Shown in pieces: positions 38,070 to 47,003 of a stretch of DNA of 64,000 nt (position 1 is the first letter of the stretch; each line of letters begins with the position of its first letter). Both the position numbers and the translations under genes were made by a program. Source of the DNA: Nocardioides perillae (GTDB lineage: Bacteria; Actinomycetota; Actinomycetes; Propionibacteriales; Nocardioidaceae); the NCBI RefSeq assembly GCF_013409425.1, contig NZ_JACCAC010000001.1, positions 1,302,001 through 1,366,000 on the forward strand, given 5' to 3'. Below the pieces are notes generated by a model. It saw nothing but the letters and a program-made list of their open reading frames with translations, was not told where the DNA came from and made no database searches.

Positions 38070-41000
38070 ATGACCGAGACGGTGAGCGGAGCCGGATCCG
38101 CCCAGGCGAGCCAGCGCGGCAAGGGCCTGACCATCCAGCGCGTCTTCTCGACCGAGGGGGTGCACCCCTACGACGAGATCACGTGGGAGCGCCGCGACGT
38201 CGTGCAGACCAACTGGAAGACCGGCGAGACCGTCTTCGAGCAGCGCGGGGCGGAGTTCCCCGACTTCTGGAGCGTCAACGCCTCCACCATCGTCACCTCG
38301 AAGTACTTCCGCGGCGCGGTCGGCACCGAGGCGCGCGAGCAGAGCCTGCGCCAGCTCGTCGACCGGGTCGTGCACACCTACGTCAAGGCCGGCCGCGAGC
38401 ACGGCTACTTCGCGACCGACGCCGACGCCGAGGTCTTCGAGCACGAGCTGACCTGGCTGCTGGTCCACCAGTACTTCTCGTTCAACAGCCCCGTGTGGTT
38501 CAACGTCGGCACGCAGAGCCCGCAGCAGGTCTCGGCCTGCTTCATCCTCTCGGTCGACGACTCGATGGACTCGATCCTCAACTGGTACAAGGAGGAGGGC
38601 TTCATCTTCAAGGGCGGCTCCGGCGCCGGCCTGAACCTCTCCCGCATCCGCTCCTCCAAGGAGCTGCTCTCCTCCGGCGGCACGGCGAGCGGCCCGGTCT
38701 CCTTCATGCGCGGCGCCGACGCCTCCGCGGGCACCATCAAGTCGGGTGGCGCGACGCGCCGCGCGGCGAAGATGGTCGTGCTCGACGTCGACCACCCCGA
38801 CATCGAGGAGTTCGTGCAGACCAAGGCGCGCGAGGAGGACAAGATCCGCGCGCTGCGCGACGCCGGCTTCGACATGGACCTCGGCGGCGCCGACATCACC
38901 TCGGTGCAGTACCAGAACGCCAACAACTCGGTGCGCGTCAGCGACGAGTTCATGCGCGCGGTCGAGGAGGGCGGCTCCTTCGGGCTGCGCTCGCGCGGCA
39001 CCGGCGAGGTCATCGAGACCGTCGACGCCCGCGACCTCTTCCACAAGATCGCGAAGGCCGCGTGGGAGTGCGCCGACCCGGGCCTGCAGTACGACGACAC
39101 CATCAACGACTGGCACACCAACCCCGAGACCGGCCGCATCACCGCGTCCAACCCGTGCTCGGAGTACATGTCGCTCGACAACTCCTCGTGCAACCTGGCG
39201 TCGCTGAACCTGCTGAAGTTCCTGAAGGACGACGACACCTTCGACGGCGAGACCTTCGCCAAGGCCGTCGAGCTGATCATCACCGCGATGGACATCTCGA
39301 TCTGCTTCGCCGACTTCCCGACCGAGCCGATCGGCCAGACCACCCGCGACTACCGCCAGCTCGGCATCGGCTACGCCAACCTCGGCGCGCTGCTGATGGC
39401 GATGGGCCTGGGATACGACTCCGACGGCGGTCGCTCGATGGCCGCGACCATCACCTCGCTGATGACAGGCGTCTCCTACAAGCGCTCCGCCGAGCTCGCC
39501 GGCATCGTCGGGCCCTACAACGGCTACGCCCGCAACGCGACCGCCCACAAGCGCGTGATGCGCAAGCACCAGGCCGCCAACGACGCCGTGCGCACCCTGC
39601 ACGTCGCCGACAACCAGGTGCACAAGCTGGCGACGCAGGCGTGGGCCGACGTCATCAAGCTGGGCGAGGACAACGGCTTCCGCAACGCGCAGGCCTCGGT
39701 GCTCGCGCCCACCGGCACCATCGGCTTCATGATGGACTGCGACACCACCGGCATCGAGCCCGACTTCTCCCTGGTGAAGTTCAAGAAGCTCGTCGGCGGT
39801 GGCTCGATGCAGATCGTCAACCAGACCATCCCGCGCGCGCTGAAGAAGCTGGGCTACCAGCCCGAGCAGGTCGAGGCGATCGTCGCCTACATCGGCGAGC
39901 ACGGCCACGTCATCGACGCCCCCGGCCTGAAGACCGAGCACTACGAGGTCTTCGACACCGCCATGGGCGCCCGCTCGCTCAAGCCGATGGGCCACGTGCG
40001 GATGATGGCCGCCTGCCAGCCCTTCCTCTCCGGTGCGATCTCGAAGACCGTGAACCTCCCCGAGGACGCCACGGTCGAGGAGATCGAGGAGGTCTACCTC
40101 CAGTCGTGGAAGCTGGGCCTCAAGGCCACCGCGATCTACCGCGACAACTGCAAGGTCGGCCAGCCGCTCTCCGACGGTGGCGGCAAGGCCAAGAAGGACG
40201 CGGCCGACAAGGCCGATGCCGCCGATGCTGCCGAGGCTGCCGAGGCGGCGACCAAGGTCGTCGAGAAGATCGTCTACGCCCCGACCCGCAAGCGCCTGCC
40301 GAAGTCGCGCACCTCGCGCACCACCTCCTTCACCGTGGGCGGCGCCGAGGGCTACATGACCTCCGGTGCCCACGACGACGGCGAGCTCGGCGAGGTCTTC
40401 CTCAAGCTCGGCAAGCAGGGCTCGACCCTGGCCGGCGTGATGGACGCCTTCTCGATCGCGGTGTCGATCGGCCTGCAGTACGGCGTGCCGCTGGAGACCT
40501 ACGTCTCGAAGTTCACCAACCTGCGCTTCGAGCCCGCCGGCCTCACCGACGACCCCGACGTGCGGATGGCGCAGTCGATCATGGACTACATCTTCCGCCG
40601 CCTGGCCTTGGACTACCTGTCCTTCGAGTCCCGCTCGGCGCTGGGGATCTACTCCGCCGAGGAGCGCCAGCGCCACCTCGAGACCGGCTCCTACGAGCCC
40701 GTCGAGGAGACCGGCTCGGCCGCCGAGCTCGTCGACGCGCCGGTGGTCGAGGCGCGGGCCACGACCGCCGAGCCCGTCGAGGCCGAGCTCGTCGAGACCA
40801 AGGACACCGAGGGCGCCAGCGCCCGCGAGGTCCCCGCGCAGCGCAGCGCCGGTGGTGCCCACACCACCGCCGAACTGATGGAGAAGATCACCGGCACCGC
40901 GGTCGACTCCCCGCTGTGCTTCACCTGCGGCACGAAGATGCGCCCTGCTGGCTCGTGCTACGTGTGCGAGGGGTGTGGCAGCACCAGTGGTTGCAGCTGA
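38070..41000 (+). CDS. nrdJ: Vitamin B12-dependent (class II) ribonucleoside-diphosphate reductase
   Basis: A 976-residue enzyme that makes deoxyribonucleotides using adenosylcobalamin, so it works with or without oxygen. Signatures are NPCSEYMSLDNSSCNLASLN (N361, C363, E365 in the thiyl radical site), SACFILSVDDSM and APTGTIGFMMDCDTTGIEPD. A charged Ala/Lys linker (about 705-730) and a Glu-rich stretch (about 885-930) are variable. The C-terminal tail has CFTCGTKM and CEGCGSTSGCS, cysteines that bind zinc or pass electrons from thioredoxin. No intein is present. It is co-oriented with nrdR and ends at a strong terminator. Confidence 0.96.
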   Translation: MTETVSGAGSAQASQRGKGLTIQRVFSTEGVHPYDEITWERRDVVQTNWKTGETVFEQRGAEFPDFWSVNASTIVTSKYFRGAVGTEAREQSLRQLVDRVVHTYVKAGREHGYFATDADAEVFEHELTWLLVHQYFSFNSPVWFNVGTQSPQQVSACFILSVDDSMDSILNWYKEEGFIFKGGSGAGLNLSRIRSSKELLSSGGTASGPVSFMRGADASAGTIKSGGATRRAAKMVVLDVDHPDIEEFVQTKAREEDKIRALRDAGFDMDLGGADITSVQYQNANNSVRVSDEFMRAVEEGGSFGLRSRGTGEVIETVDARDLFHKIAKAAWECADPGLQYDDTINDWHTNPETGRITASNPCSEYMSLDNSSCNLASLNLLKFLKDDDTFDGETFAKAVELIITAMDISICFADFPTEPIGQTTRDYRQLGIGYANLGALLMAMGLGYDSDGGRSMAATITSLMTGVSYKRSAELAGIVGPYNGYARNATAHKRVMRKHQAANDAVRTLHVADNQVHKLATQAWADVIKLGEDNGFRNAQASVLAPTGTIGFMMDCDTTGIEPDFSLVKFKKLVGGGSMQIVNQTIPRALKKLGYQPEQVEAIVAYIGEHGHVIDAPGLKTEHYEVFDTAMGARSLKPMGHVRMMAACQPFLSGAISKTVNLPEDATVEEIEEVYLQSWKLGLKATAIYRDNCKVGQPLSDGGGKAKKDAADKADAADAAEAAEAATKVVEKIVYAPTRKRLPKSRTSRTTSFTVGGAEGYMTSGAHDDGELGEVFLKLGKQGSTLAGVMDAFSIAVSIGLQYGVPLETYVSKFTNLRFEPAGLTDDPDVRMAQSIMDYIFRRLALDYLSFESRSALGIYSAEERQRHLETGSYEPVEETGSAAELVDAPVVEARATTAEPVEAELVETKDTEGASAREVPAQRSAGGAHTTAELMEKITGTAVDSPLCFTCGTKMRPAGSCYVCEGCGSTSGCS

Positions 41001-41014
41001 CCGGTAAACGCCCG

Positions 41015-41047
41015 ACGAGGGCCCGCGGCGTTGCCGCGGGCCCTCGT
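41015..41047 (+). terminator. Terminator of nrdJ
   Basis: Perfect 15-base arms ACGAGGGCCCGCGGC (41015-41029) and its complement (41033-41047) with a 3-base loop. This is the last feature of the housekeeping region. From here to 41281 I see no gene, tRNA or direct repeat that could mark an island boundary. Confidence 0.87.
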
Positions 41048-41281
41048 GCTTGGCGAGTGAGGATTGATCCTGCCAGTCGCCGCCCTCCTTGGGCCTTGGG
41101 TGGCCCTGGGCGACACGCGGTTGGTCGCCCTAGATCACCCCACGGTCGGAGGAGTTCGAGGCCAGGCATCCACAAGTGGCCAGGTCGACGACCGGTCGTG
41201 CGCTCGAGCGGGACGTCCACCGGCTGCTCAACTGCAGGGAGTGTGGTTGCCGCGTGCCGTGTCGGGGGGTTAGATCCTGTC

Positions 41282-43234
41282 GTGACAAACAACCTGGTGT
41301 CGCTGTTCGACGTTCTCAACCATCGGCTCCTCAGAGTTGCCGAGTACCAGCGGCCCTACGCGTGGGAATCGAAGCAGCTGGCAGACCTGTGGGGCGATCT
41401 CGACCTGGTCGGCAAGGACGCCCACTACGCGGGGACCCTCGTGCTGCAGAAGACCGGGGCGCCGGTGGTGGAGAGCTCGGCGGGCACCGACCTCACGACC
41501 TTCGAGGTGGTGGACGGCCAGCAGAGGCTCACGACGTGCATCCTCCTGCTCGACCGCCTGCGGCTGGCTCTGGAGAAGGTGGATCCCGCCTCGCACGAGG
41601 GTCTGGCAGAGGCCGTGGCGGACTTGAAGCGGCTGGTCCACGTCCGGGTCGACGGAGTTGATCGGGTGCGGCTCGAGCTGGCGTCGGAGCTCGACCACTA
41701 CTGGGCACAGAACTTGCTGCAGGGCGTGCCCTACGTCGGCACCATCATGGTGGGAGGCCAGCAGCGGCTCAAGGCTGCTGCGGAGTTCTTCGAGGCGAGG
41801 TTGCACGACCTGGTCGAGGGTGTCGACGAGTCGTTGGCTGCCGAACGGCTAATCGACCTCAAGAAGCGGGTGGGCCGGCTGCGGTTCCTGGTGTACCCCG
41901 TGGAGTCGAGCGCCGAGGTGGGCGTGCTCTTCGAGACCCTCAACGAGCGCGGGCAGTCGCTGACGGAGCTGGAGAAGGTCAAGAACTACCTTCTCTACCT
42001 CGCTCGTCAGCTGCCTCCGGGCCAGCAAGAAGCGCTCGGGAAGGAGATCCAGCGTGCCTGGGCCGAGATCTTCCGCAACACCGCCGCGTTCTCCTGGGCC
42101 GACGACGCAGTGCTGCGTGCCCATTGGCTTGCCACCCAGGACCCCCGACCTCGCGAGTGGAAGGGGACCGCGTCGATCAAGGCCAAGTTTCCTCGATCGC
42201 GCTACGTGCCCGGGTCGGTGCGGCTCGAGGCCGTCGGCCGCCCCGTCCTGGACGAGGACAAGACTGCAACCTGGGACAGTCTCTACAACGACGTGCGGGA
42301 CTACGTCAGCACGTTGGAGCGCTGTTCGGCCTACTTCCGGGACCTCCACTCGGAGGGTGCCGCATACGACGGGTTCGCGGCGGCCGACGCGCAGGAGGCC
42401 CGCCGGTGGAACGCTGCCCTGGCGCGCAGCGACGTCCAGTTCCCGTTCCGCCCGCTCTTGTTCGCCGCCCGCCTCCGCTACCCGTCGGACGGGGCGTTCT
42501 ACGCCGAGCTGACCAGGCTCTGCGAGCACTTCTCCGCGCGCGTCTTCGCGATCTGCCGCTTCAGGAGCAACGGGGGGCAGAACGACCTGAGCCGCGCCGC
42601 GCACGAGCTCTACACCGGGGCGAAGTCGCAGGCCGAGATCCTCGACTCGATGCGACGGTGGATCTGGGCATGGGCACCAGACGAGCGCGTCGAGCTGGCG
42701 TTCCGGCTCGAGGAGGATTGGTACGGACGGCGGAGCCACAAGTACGTCCTCTACGAGTACGAGCTCTACCTGAGCGGCAAGGCGTCCACGGATGCGCGTC
42801 CCTGGCGTGACTTCATGGACTCGCGCAACCGCAAGACGACCGAGCACATCCTCCCGCAGCACCCGGATGCGGACAGCCAGTGGCTCCAGGACTTCCCGGG
42901 CGACCAGCACCGGCGACTCGTCAACAGCCTGGGAAACCTGGTGCTGACCTACGACAACTCCTCCTACCGCAACTTCGAGTACACGAAGAAGCGGGGCGTG
43001 GAAGGGCAGGGCACCTGCTACTACTCGGTGAAGGCGACGGCTGGCGAGCGGCACATCGCCAGCACGTACGGTGAGTGGACCCCGGCCTCGGTGCGCCATC
43101 GGCTCGACGAGATCCGGGTGTGGGCACTTGCGCGCTGGCACGTGGACCCGGTGGTCGACGCCGAGGCCGACGAGGATCCGTTCGAGGAGGGAGACGTCCC
43201 TGTCGAGGAGGTCCAGACGGGCGGGGATGGATGA
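41282..43234 (+). CDS. DUF262-DUF1524 protein, GmrSD-like type IV restriction enzyme
   Basis: A 650-residue single-chain protein. The N-terminal DUF262 domain has the ParB-like NTPase motif VVDGQQRLTT (D78-R82) and a start (YQRPYAWESKQLADLW) typical of GmrS. The C-terminal DUF1524 domain carries the His-Me nuclease motif TTEHILPQH (H522, H527) and NSLGNLVLTYDNSSYRN, as in GmrD. Such enzymes cleave phage DNA with modified (for example glucosylated) bases; BrxU, a relative, accompanies some BREX loci. The GTG at 41282 is chosen because the upstream frame runs back through nrdJ. TAGATCCT a few bases before suggests a leaderless transcript. Confidence 0.85.
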   Translation: MTNNLVSLFDVLNHRLLRVAEYQRPYAWESKQLADLWGDLDLVGKDAHYAGTLVLQKTGAPVVESSAGTDLTTFEVVDGQQRLTTCILLLDRLRLALEKVDPASHEGLAEAVADLKRLVHVRVDGVDRVRLELASELDHYWAQNLLQGVPYVGTIMVGGQQRLKAAAEFFEARLHDLVEGVDESLAAERLIDLKKRVGRLRFLVYPVESSAEVGVLFETLNERGQSLTELEKVKNYLLYLARQLPPGQQEALGKEIQRAWAEIFRNTAAFSWADDAVLRAHWLATQDPRPREWKGTASIKAKFPRSRYVPGSVRLEAVGRPVLDEDKTATWDSLYNDVRDYVSTLERCSAYFRDLHSEGAAYDGFAAADAQEARRWNAALARSDVQFPFRPLLFAARLRYPSDGAFYAELTRLCEHFSARVFAICRFRSNGGQNDLSRAAHELYTGAKSQAEILDSMRRWIWAWAPDERVELAFRLEEDWYGRRSHKYVLYEYELYLSGKASTDARPWRDFMDSRNRKTTEHILPQHPDADSQWLQDFPGDQHRRLVNSLGNLVLTYDNSSYRNFEYTKKRGVEGQGTCYYSVKATAGERHIASTYGEWTPASVRHRLDEIRVWALARWHVDPVVDAEADEDPFEEGDVPVEEVQTGGDG

Positions 43235-43369
43235 GGGGGTCCGGGGGCTCGCAGAGGCTTCGCCGCTCTGTCGGCACGCCACTGCCCTGCCAGCACGACC
43301 CGATCCATCGCTGGGCCCGTCTCGCGGAGCAGTCCAGTGTCGCGGCAACCGCTGACGAGGGGAGGTCGG

Positions 43370-43945
43370 GTGTCGTCCCACAGTCTTGAGGTCGGAGGGT
43401 TGTACGACCCCACGCGCACCTCGTGGCCCACGACCGAGCAGGTCCGGCTCGGCCGGTCCATGGCCGAGCTCGTGCGCTTCTGGCCTGGAGCGACCGAGGG
43501 CGAGCTGCGGGCTCACGACAGAGGCGGCGCGCAGTTCGCACTCGTCGACGAGAGCCCCGACCTGCTCGTCCTCGCCTACCGGTTCGGGGACCTCGAGTGG
43601 TCCGACGCGCCGTTCCAGGCCCAACGGATGACGACCACAGGGGCAGGCTGGCCGAGCGGTGGGCCGGCCGCTCCGGTCGTCTTCAGGACCGTCCTCGTGG
43701 ACTCGCGTTCCGGGCGCGTGTTGTCGCTGCGCCACGACGAGTGGTCCGTCGCTTTCTCGAACGCCGTCCGTGTCTCCGTGGCTGAACAGCTGGTCGTGCA
43801 GCCCGACGACCAGGCGGCGGGCCAGCGGCTGGACGCGTTGTACGACCGGTTCCGCACACCGCTCGACATGGTGCGAGCCGTCGCCGTGGCGGGATGCCGG
43901 ACGGAGGCTCCCATGACATCAGGCGCGTCTGTCCACTTCTACTGA
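43370..43945 (+). CDS. Protein of unknown function in the defence island
   Basis: A 191-residue soluble protein that I do not recognise. The start is the GTG at 43370 with a GGGGAGG site; an in-frame GTG at 43337 would add 11 residues. It is acidic in the middle (FALVDESPDLLVLAYRFGDLEWSD) with predicted mixed alpha/beta content, no membrane segment, no obvious nuclease or ATPase motif and one cysteine. The nearby type IV restriction gene ends 135 bases upstream and the EVE-like gene begins 14 bases downstream, so a role in sensing or handling foreign DNA is possible but only inferred from place. Confidence 0.6.
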   Translation: MSSHSLEVGGLYDPTRTSWPTTEQVRLGRSMAELVRFWPGATEGELRAHDRGGAQFALVDESPDLLVLAYRFGDLEWSDAPFQAQRMTTTGAGWPSGGPAAPVVFRTVLVDSRSGRVLSLRHDEWSVAFSNAVRVSVAEQLVVQPDDQAAGQRLDALYDRFRTPLDMVRAVAVAGCRTEAPMTSGASVHFY

Positions 43946-43959
43946 CACTGAAGGCAAGG

Positions 43960-44383
43960 ATGGTGCCCGTGCGGACCCACGCGGTGTACGTGGCGGCTTC
44001 GCGGGCGGCGCAGCTCAACTTGGAGACAGGCCTGGGTCACCAGGTCTGGGGGTGGCGGCTGGGTGCTGTGGACGACGAGGTGCGTCGACGGCTCAAGGCG
44101 GGTGACCACGTCCTCCTGGGGGCAGGCGGTCCGTCGCCCCGGGTGCCTCCCGGTGGATGGCGTGACGCCGCGCTGGGAAGGCTCGTCCGCTGCGAGGCCC
44201 TCTCAGGCATTCATCACGGGACCGAGCCGGTCTGGTCGGACGAGGTCTACCCGTTGCGAGTCCGACTGAAGATCCTTTCCGACCAGCGACGTCCTGCGCT
44301 CGATGGGTGCAGTCCCAGAGGTCCTGGAGGCCATGCGGATGTCGGCGAACAAGCGCGGCGCTCCGGTCATGGTCACGCCTTAG
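43960..44383 (+). pseudogene. EVE/PUA-like domain gene interrupted by a frameshift
   Basis: From the ATG at 43960 the frame encodes a PUA-superfamily, EVE-like domain: THAVYVAASRAAQLNLE, W-rich strand VWGWRLG, AGDHVLLGAGG, PPGGWRDAALGRLV and PVWSDEVYPLRVRLKIL. After about 44281 this frame loses sense, while the frame one base over reads SDVLRSMGAVPEVLEAMRM then SANKRGAPVMVTP and stops at 44381-44383, a fitting end for this family. One extra base near 44276-44282 would explain it. EVE domains bind modified cytosine and occur with modification-dependent restriction. Either a real mutation or a sequence error is possible. Confidence 0.6.
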
Positions 44384-44411
44384 GAGCAGGCGCAGCGCGA
44401 CGGCTGCCGGC

Positions 44412-44831
44412 TCAAGCCTCCCGGAGGTCCGGCTGGGCGCACCAGCCGTCGACGTACTCGTCCCAGAGTCGTTTCGCCATGTGCTGGACGGCCCAGAAGG
44501 CGGTCTGGAGCTCGCCGAGGTCGAGGTCGTCAGCAGCGAGCTCGTGCTCGATGACGACTACTCCCTCACGCCAGAACGTGCGGCAGAACACGGCGCCCCC
44601 ATTCACCTCGTTCATCTCGAACAACAGCTGAGGACTGAGCGGGACGTCCAGGCCCAGGTGTCCCCGGAGCCAGACGTAGTAGTCGCTGTCGCCCTGCACC
44701 CCGACCCACATCCGTCCGCCGCCGAGGAGAGGGAACGGCCAGTCGCCGTCGGAGTCCTGCGCGACGTGGTCCTGCTCGATGACGCGCTCGAGCAGCTTCT
44801 CGACGTGCGCCTGCACGAAGTCCTTCCGCAC
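44412..44831 (-). CDS. TY-chaperone (YbjN/T3SS chaperone-like) domain protein
   Basis: A 139-residue acidic protein resembling the fold of type III secretion chaperones and YbjN: an N-terminal helix (VQAHVEKLLERVIEQ), strands DWPFPLLGGGRMWVGVQ and YYVWLRGHLGLDVP, then FEMNEVNGGAVFCRTFW, EGVVVIEHELAADDLD and a long C-terminal helix. Proteins of this group are predicted peptide-binding modules in conflict and effector systems. The GTG at 44831 has a GGAAGGGA site. It is divergent from the methyltransferase gene, with 144 bases between. Confidence 0.6.
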   Translation of the reverse strand: MRKDFVQAHVEKLLERVIEQDHVAQDSDGDWPFPLLGGGRMWVGVQGDSDYYVWLRGHLGLDVPLSPQLLFEMNEVNGGAVFCRTFWREGVVVIEHELAADDLDLGELQTAFWAVQHMAKRLWDEYVDGWCAQPDLREA

Positions 44832-44975
44832 GTTGTCCCTTCCTTCGGTTGGAGCTGGCTGGCAGGACGGTAGGTCGATCAGGGCGTCGCCCGCAGATGT
44901 TCCGGCAATTCGCCCCTGCTCGCGGCCGGCGCGCGTCCGAGCGGGTGTCGGTGGCCTGGCATAAGCTTCGTGCTC

Positions 44976-46298
44976 GTGTTCGACTTCGTTGATCTCTTCG
45001 CCGGCGTGGGCGGTTTCCACGCTGCTCTCAGCAGCGTCGGCGGGAGGGCCGTGCAGGCGTCCGAGATCGACCCGAAGCCCGCGGCTGTCTACGAGTCGAA
45101 CTGGGGTCTGCGGCCCGACGGTGACGTCCGGGCCCTGGCGGCCGATGCTGGTCGGCTCGTCAAGGACCACGCAGTCCTCACTGGCGGCTTCCCGTGCCAG
45201 CCGTTCAGCAAGTCAGGTCGCCAGCTGGGGGTCGCGGAGGACCGCGGGACGCTCTTCCACGACATCATCCGGATCTTGCAGGCAAAGACCCCGCCCGTGG
45301 TCATGCTGGAGAACGTCCGCAACATCGCCGGGCCCAGGCAGCGCGAAGCGTGGCACGGCGTCGTGGACGGTCTGCGCAGTGCCGGCTACCGCGTGTCCAG
45401 CACGCCATGCGTCTTCTCTCCGCACCTCCTGGCACCTGACGACGGCGGCGCAGCGCAGCTGCGCGAGCGCGTCTACATCATGGGTGTCCACGTGGGGCGG
45501 GAACGCGCACTCCTGGAGACCGCCGTGGCGCCTGTCGTGGCCAACGCACCGCAGAACGGCTGGGATCCCTGGCGCTGGAGGGTCGCGGACCACGTGCTGC
45601 TCGAGGAGCCCAGCGGCGCAGACCGTCAGCGGTACGCCGTCGACGGGGTCGAGGCGGACATCATCAACACCTGGAACGAGCTGCTCGCGCTCCTCGGACC
45701 AGACGTGAGGCTGCCGGGGTTCCCGATGTGGGAGCCGATGTGGCGGGTGCGTCGTCCAGCCCTGCGCGCACTACCGCCGTGGAAGCAGGAGTTCGTCAAG
45801 GCGAACCACCAGTTCTACCTGGACAACCGCGGCCCCATCGACGAGTGGCGTCGTGCTCGTCGCCGGCTGCCGATCGCGCGGTTCCCCATGAGCCGCCGCA
45901 AGCTGGAGTGGCAGGCACAGGACGGTGAGCGTGACCTCTGGCAGCACCTCGTGCAGATGCGGCCGTCAGGCATCAGGGTGAAGCGGGCGACATGGACGCC
46001 GGCGCTGGTGGCCATGAACCAGACGCCGATCTACGGTCCTGGCCGACGTCGCCTCACGCCGCTGGAGACCGCGCGGTTGCAAGGGTTCGACCCCAGCACG
46101 TTCTCCTTCGGGGGGCAGGCCGAGTCCCTTAGCTACAAGCAGATGGGGAACGCCGTCAACGTCGGGGCGGCGGCGTACGTCTTCCGACGTTTCGTCGAGG
46201 CGAATGCAGCGGACATCGCGGCGCACGGTCCCTGCGGCAGGTCGGTGGTGGAGACCGTCCTGGACCACGTTCCGCCGGCGGTGGAGGGTGCCGCTTAG
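44976..46298 (+). CDS. DNA (cytosine-5-)-methyltransferase
   Basis: About 440 residues. m5C methyltransferase motifs in order: FVDLFAGVGGFH (I, SAM site), GGFPCQPFSKSG (IV, catalytic C74), MLENVRN (VI), QLRERVYIMG (VIII), a variable target-recognition stretch (about 210-320), and YKQMGNAVNV (X). It probably marks host DNA for the MORC-type restriction system encoded just downstream. TAAGCT at 44962-44967 could be the -10 of a leaderless transcript starting at the GTG 44976; a GTG at 44970 is the alternative. The recognition sequence cannot be read from the protein. Its 3' end overlaps the converging small gene by 4 bases. Confidence 0.93.
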   Translation: MFDFVDLFAGVGGFHAALSSVGGRAVQASEIDPKPAAVYESNWGLRPDGDVRALAADAGRLVKDHAVLTGGFPCQPFSKSGRQLGVAEDRGTLFHDIIRILQAKTPPVVMLENVRNIAGPRQREAWHGVVDGLRSAGYRVSSTPCVFSPHLLAPDDGGAAQLRERVYIMGVHVGRERALLETAVAPVVANAPQNGWDPWRWRVADHVLLEEPSGADRQRYAVDGVEADIINTWNELLALLGPDVRLPGFPMWEPMWRVRRPALRALPPWKQEFVKANHQFYLDNRGPIDEWRRARRRLPIARFPMSRRKLEWQAQDGERDLWQHLVQMRPSGIRVKRATWTPALVAMNQTPIYGPGRRRLTPLETARLQGFDPSTFSFGGQAESLSYKQMGNAVNVGAAAYVFRRFVEANAADIAAHGPCGRSVVETVLDHVPPAVEGAA

Positions 46299-46528
46299 AA
46301 CCCGAAGGTCGCGTCGATGATCTCGCGCAGCCGCAGGGCCGCGGCCCGGTCGAGCTGGATCGTCTGGCTTACCTTGGGATGGCTCACCCGGGTGTCGGAC
46401 CCGTAGGTGCTGAGCTGGAGCAGGCGGGCTCCGCCGGGCGTGCTGAGGACCTGCCAGCCGCAGTCGACCTCGGTGGGGTGAGGCCTGCTGTCGCCGTTCA
46501 TCTCGGAGAGGTCTCGCACGCGTGCCAT
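46295..46528 (-). CDS. Small 77-residue protein linked to Vsr and methyltransferase genes
   Basis: MARVRDLSEMNGDSRPHP starts a short protein with beta-strand-rich middle (GWQVLSTPGGARLLQLSTYGS) and the C-terminal segment RVSHPKVSQTIQLDRAAALRLREIIDATFGF. Similar small proteins occur beside Vsr/Dcm genes and are often mislabelled; I know no proven function. It follows vsr by 22 bases on the same strand, so both share a transcript, and it converges on the methyltransferase gene with a 4-base overlap. Confidence 0.65.
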   Translation of the reverse strand: MARVRDLSEMNGDSRPHPTEVDCGWQVLSTPGGARLLQLSTYGSDTRVSHPKVSQTIQLDRAAALRLREIIDATFGF

Positions 46529-46550
46529 GCCGGCGACACTAGTGGCTGGG

Positions 46551-47003
46551 TCAGGTGTCCGTCCGTCGTTCGAGAGCGGCGCGCCACGCGCGTTCGACGA
46601 GGTCAGCCGCGTCCTCTGGTGGAACGTGCTCCCAGATGCGGAGCGCCCGCCAACCCTCCGCAGTGAGCTGCGCGTCGGTGTCCCGGTCGCGCTCCTGGTT
46701 CCGCCTGATCTTCCAGTCCCACCATTCTGCATTCGAGCGCGGCCTGTGGTGGTGCTGGGGGCACCCGTGCCAGAAGCACCCGTCCACGTAGACAGCCAGC
46801 CTGGCCCGGGTGAAGGCGATGTCGATCGTCCGGCGCCGGTTGCCAGGCACCTTCACCTGCACCCGGAAGCGCAGTCCTCGACGGTGCAGCTCGCGGCGCA
46901 GCAGCAGCTCGGGGGCGGTGTCGCGGCGCGCGAGCGTCGACATCTTTTTTGATAGCGCCCCACCGGGGCTGACCCGTCCGGGTTCGTCCGAGCGGGCCGA
47001 CAT
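46551..47003 (-). CDS. vsr: Very short patch repair endonuclease (Vsr)
   Basis: Vsr nicks next to T:G mismatches that arise when 5-methylcytosine deaminates, and so protects methyltransferase sites. The nuclease core shows TIDIAFTRARLAVYVDGCFWHGCP (D61 as catalytic Asp, FWHGC zinc/active segment) and a C-terminal GWRALRIWEH. With the ATG at 47003 the protein has 150 residues and includes the conserved lead SKKMSTLARRDTAPELLLRREL; an ATG at 46943 would cut into it. In MORC-type systems Vsr-like nucleases may also serve restriction. It is divergent from the GHKL ATPase gene. Confidence 0.9.
   Translation of the reverse strand: MSARSDEPGRVSPGGALSKKMSTLARRDTAPELLLRRELHRRGLRFRVQVKVPGNRRRTIDIAFTRARLAVYVDGCFWHGCPQHHHRPRSNAEWWDWKIRRNQERDRDTDAQLTAEGWRALRIWEHVPPEDAADLVERAWRAALERRTDT

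Noticed and set aside
38070..41000. Intein in nrdJ
   Set aside because: The length and uninterrupted active-site motifs are those of a normal class II reductase.
37943..41281. Upstream extension of the DUF262 protein frame
   Set aside because: The extension is a shifted reading of nrdJ with low-complexity Arg-rich sequence; the protein begins at 41282.
41048..41281. tRNA gene or attachment site at the island border
   Set aside because: No cloverleaf or direct repeat could be found by eye, so the left border of the island is not marked.
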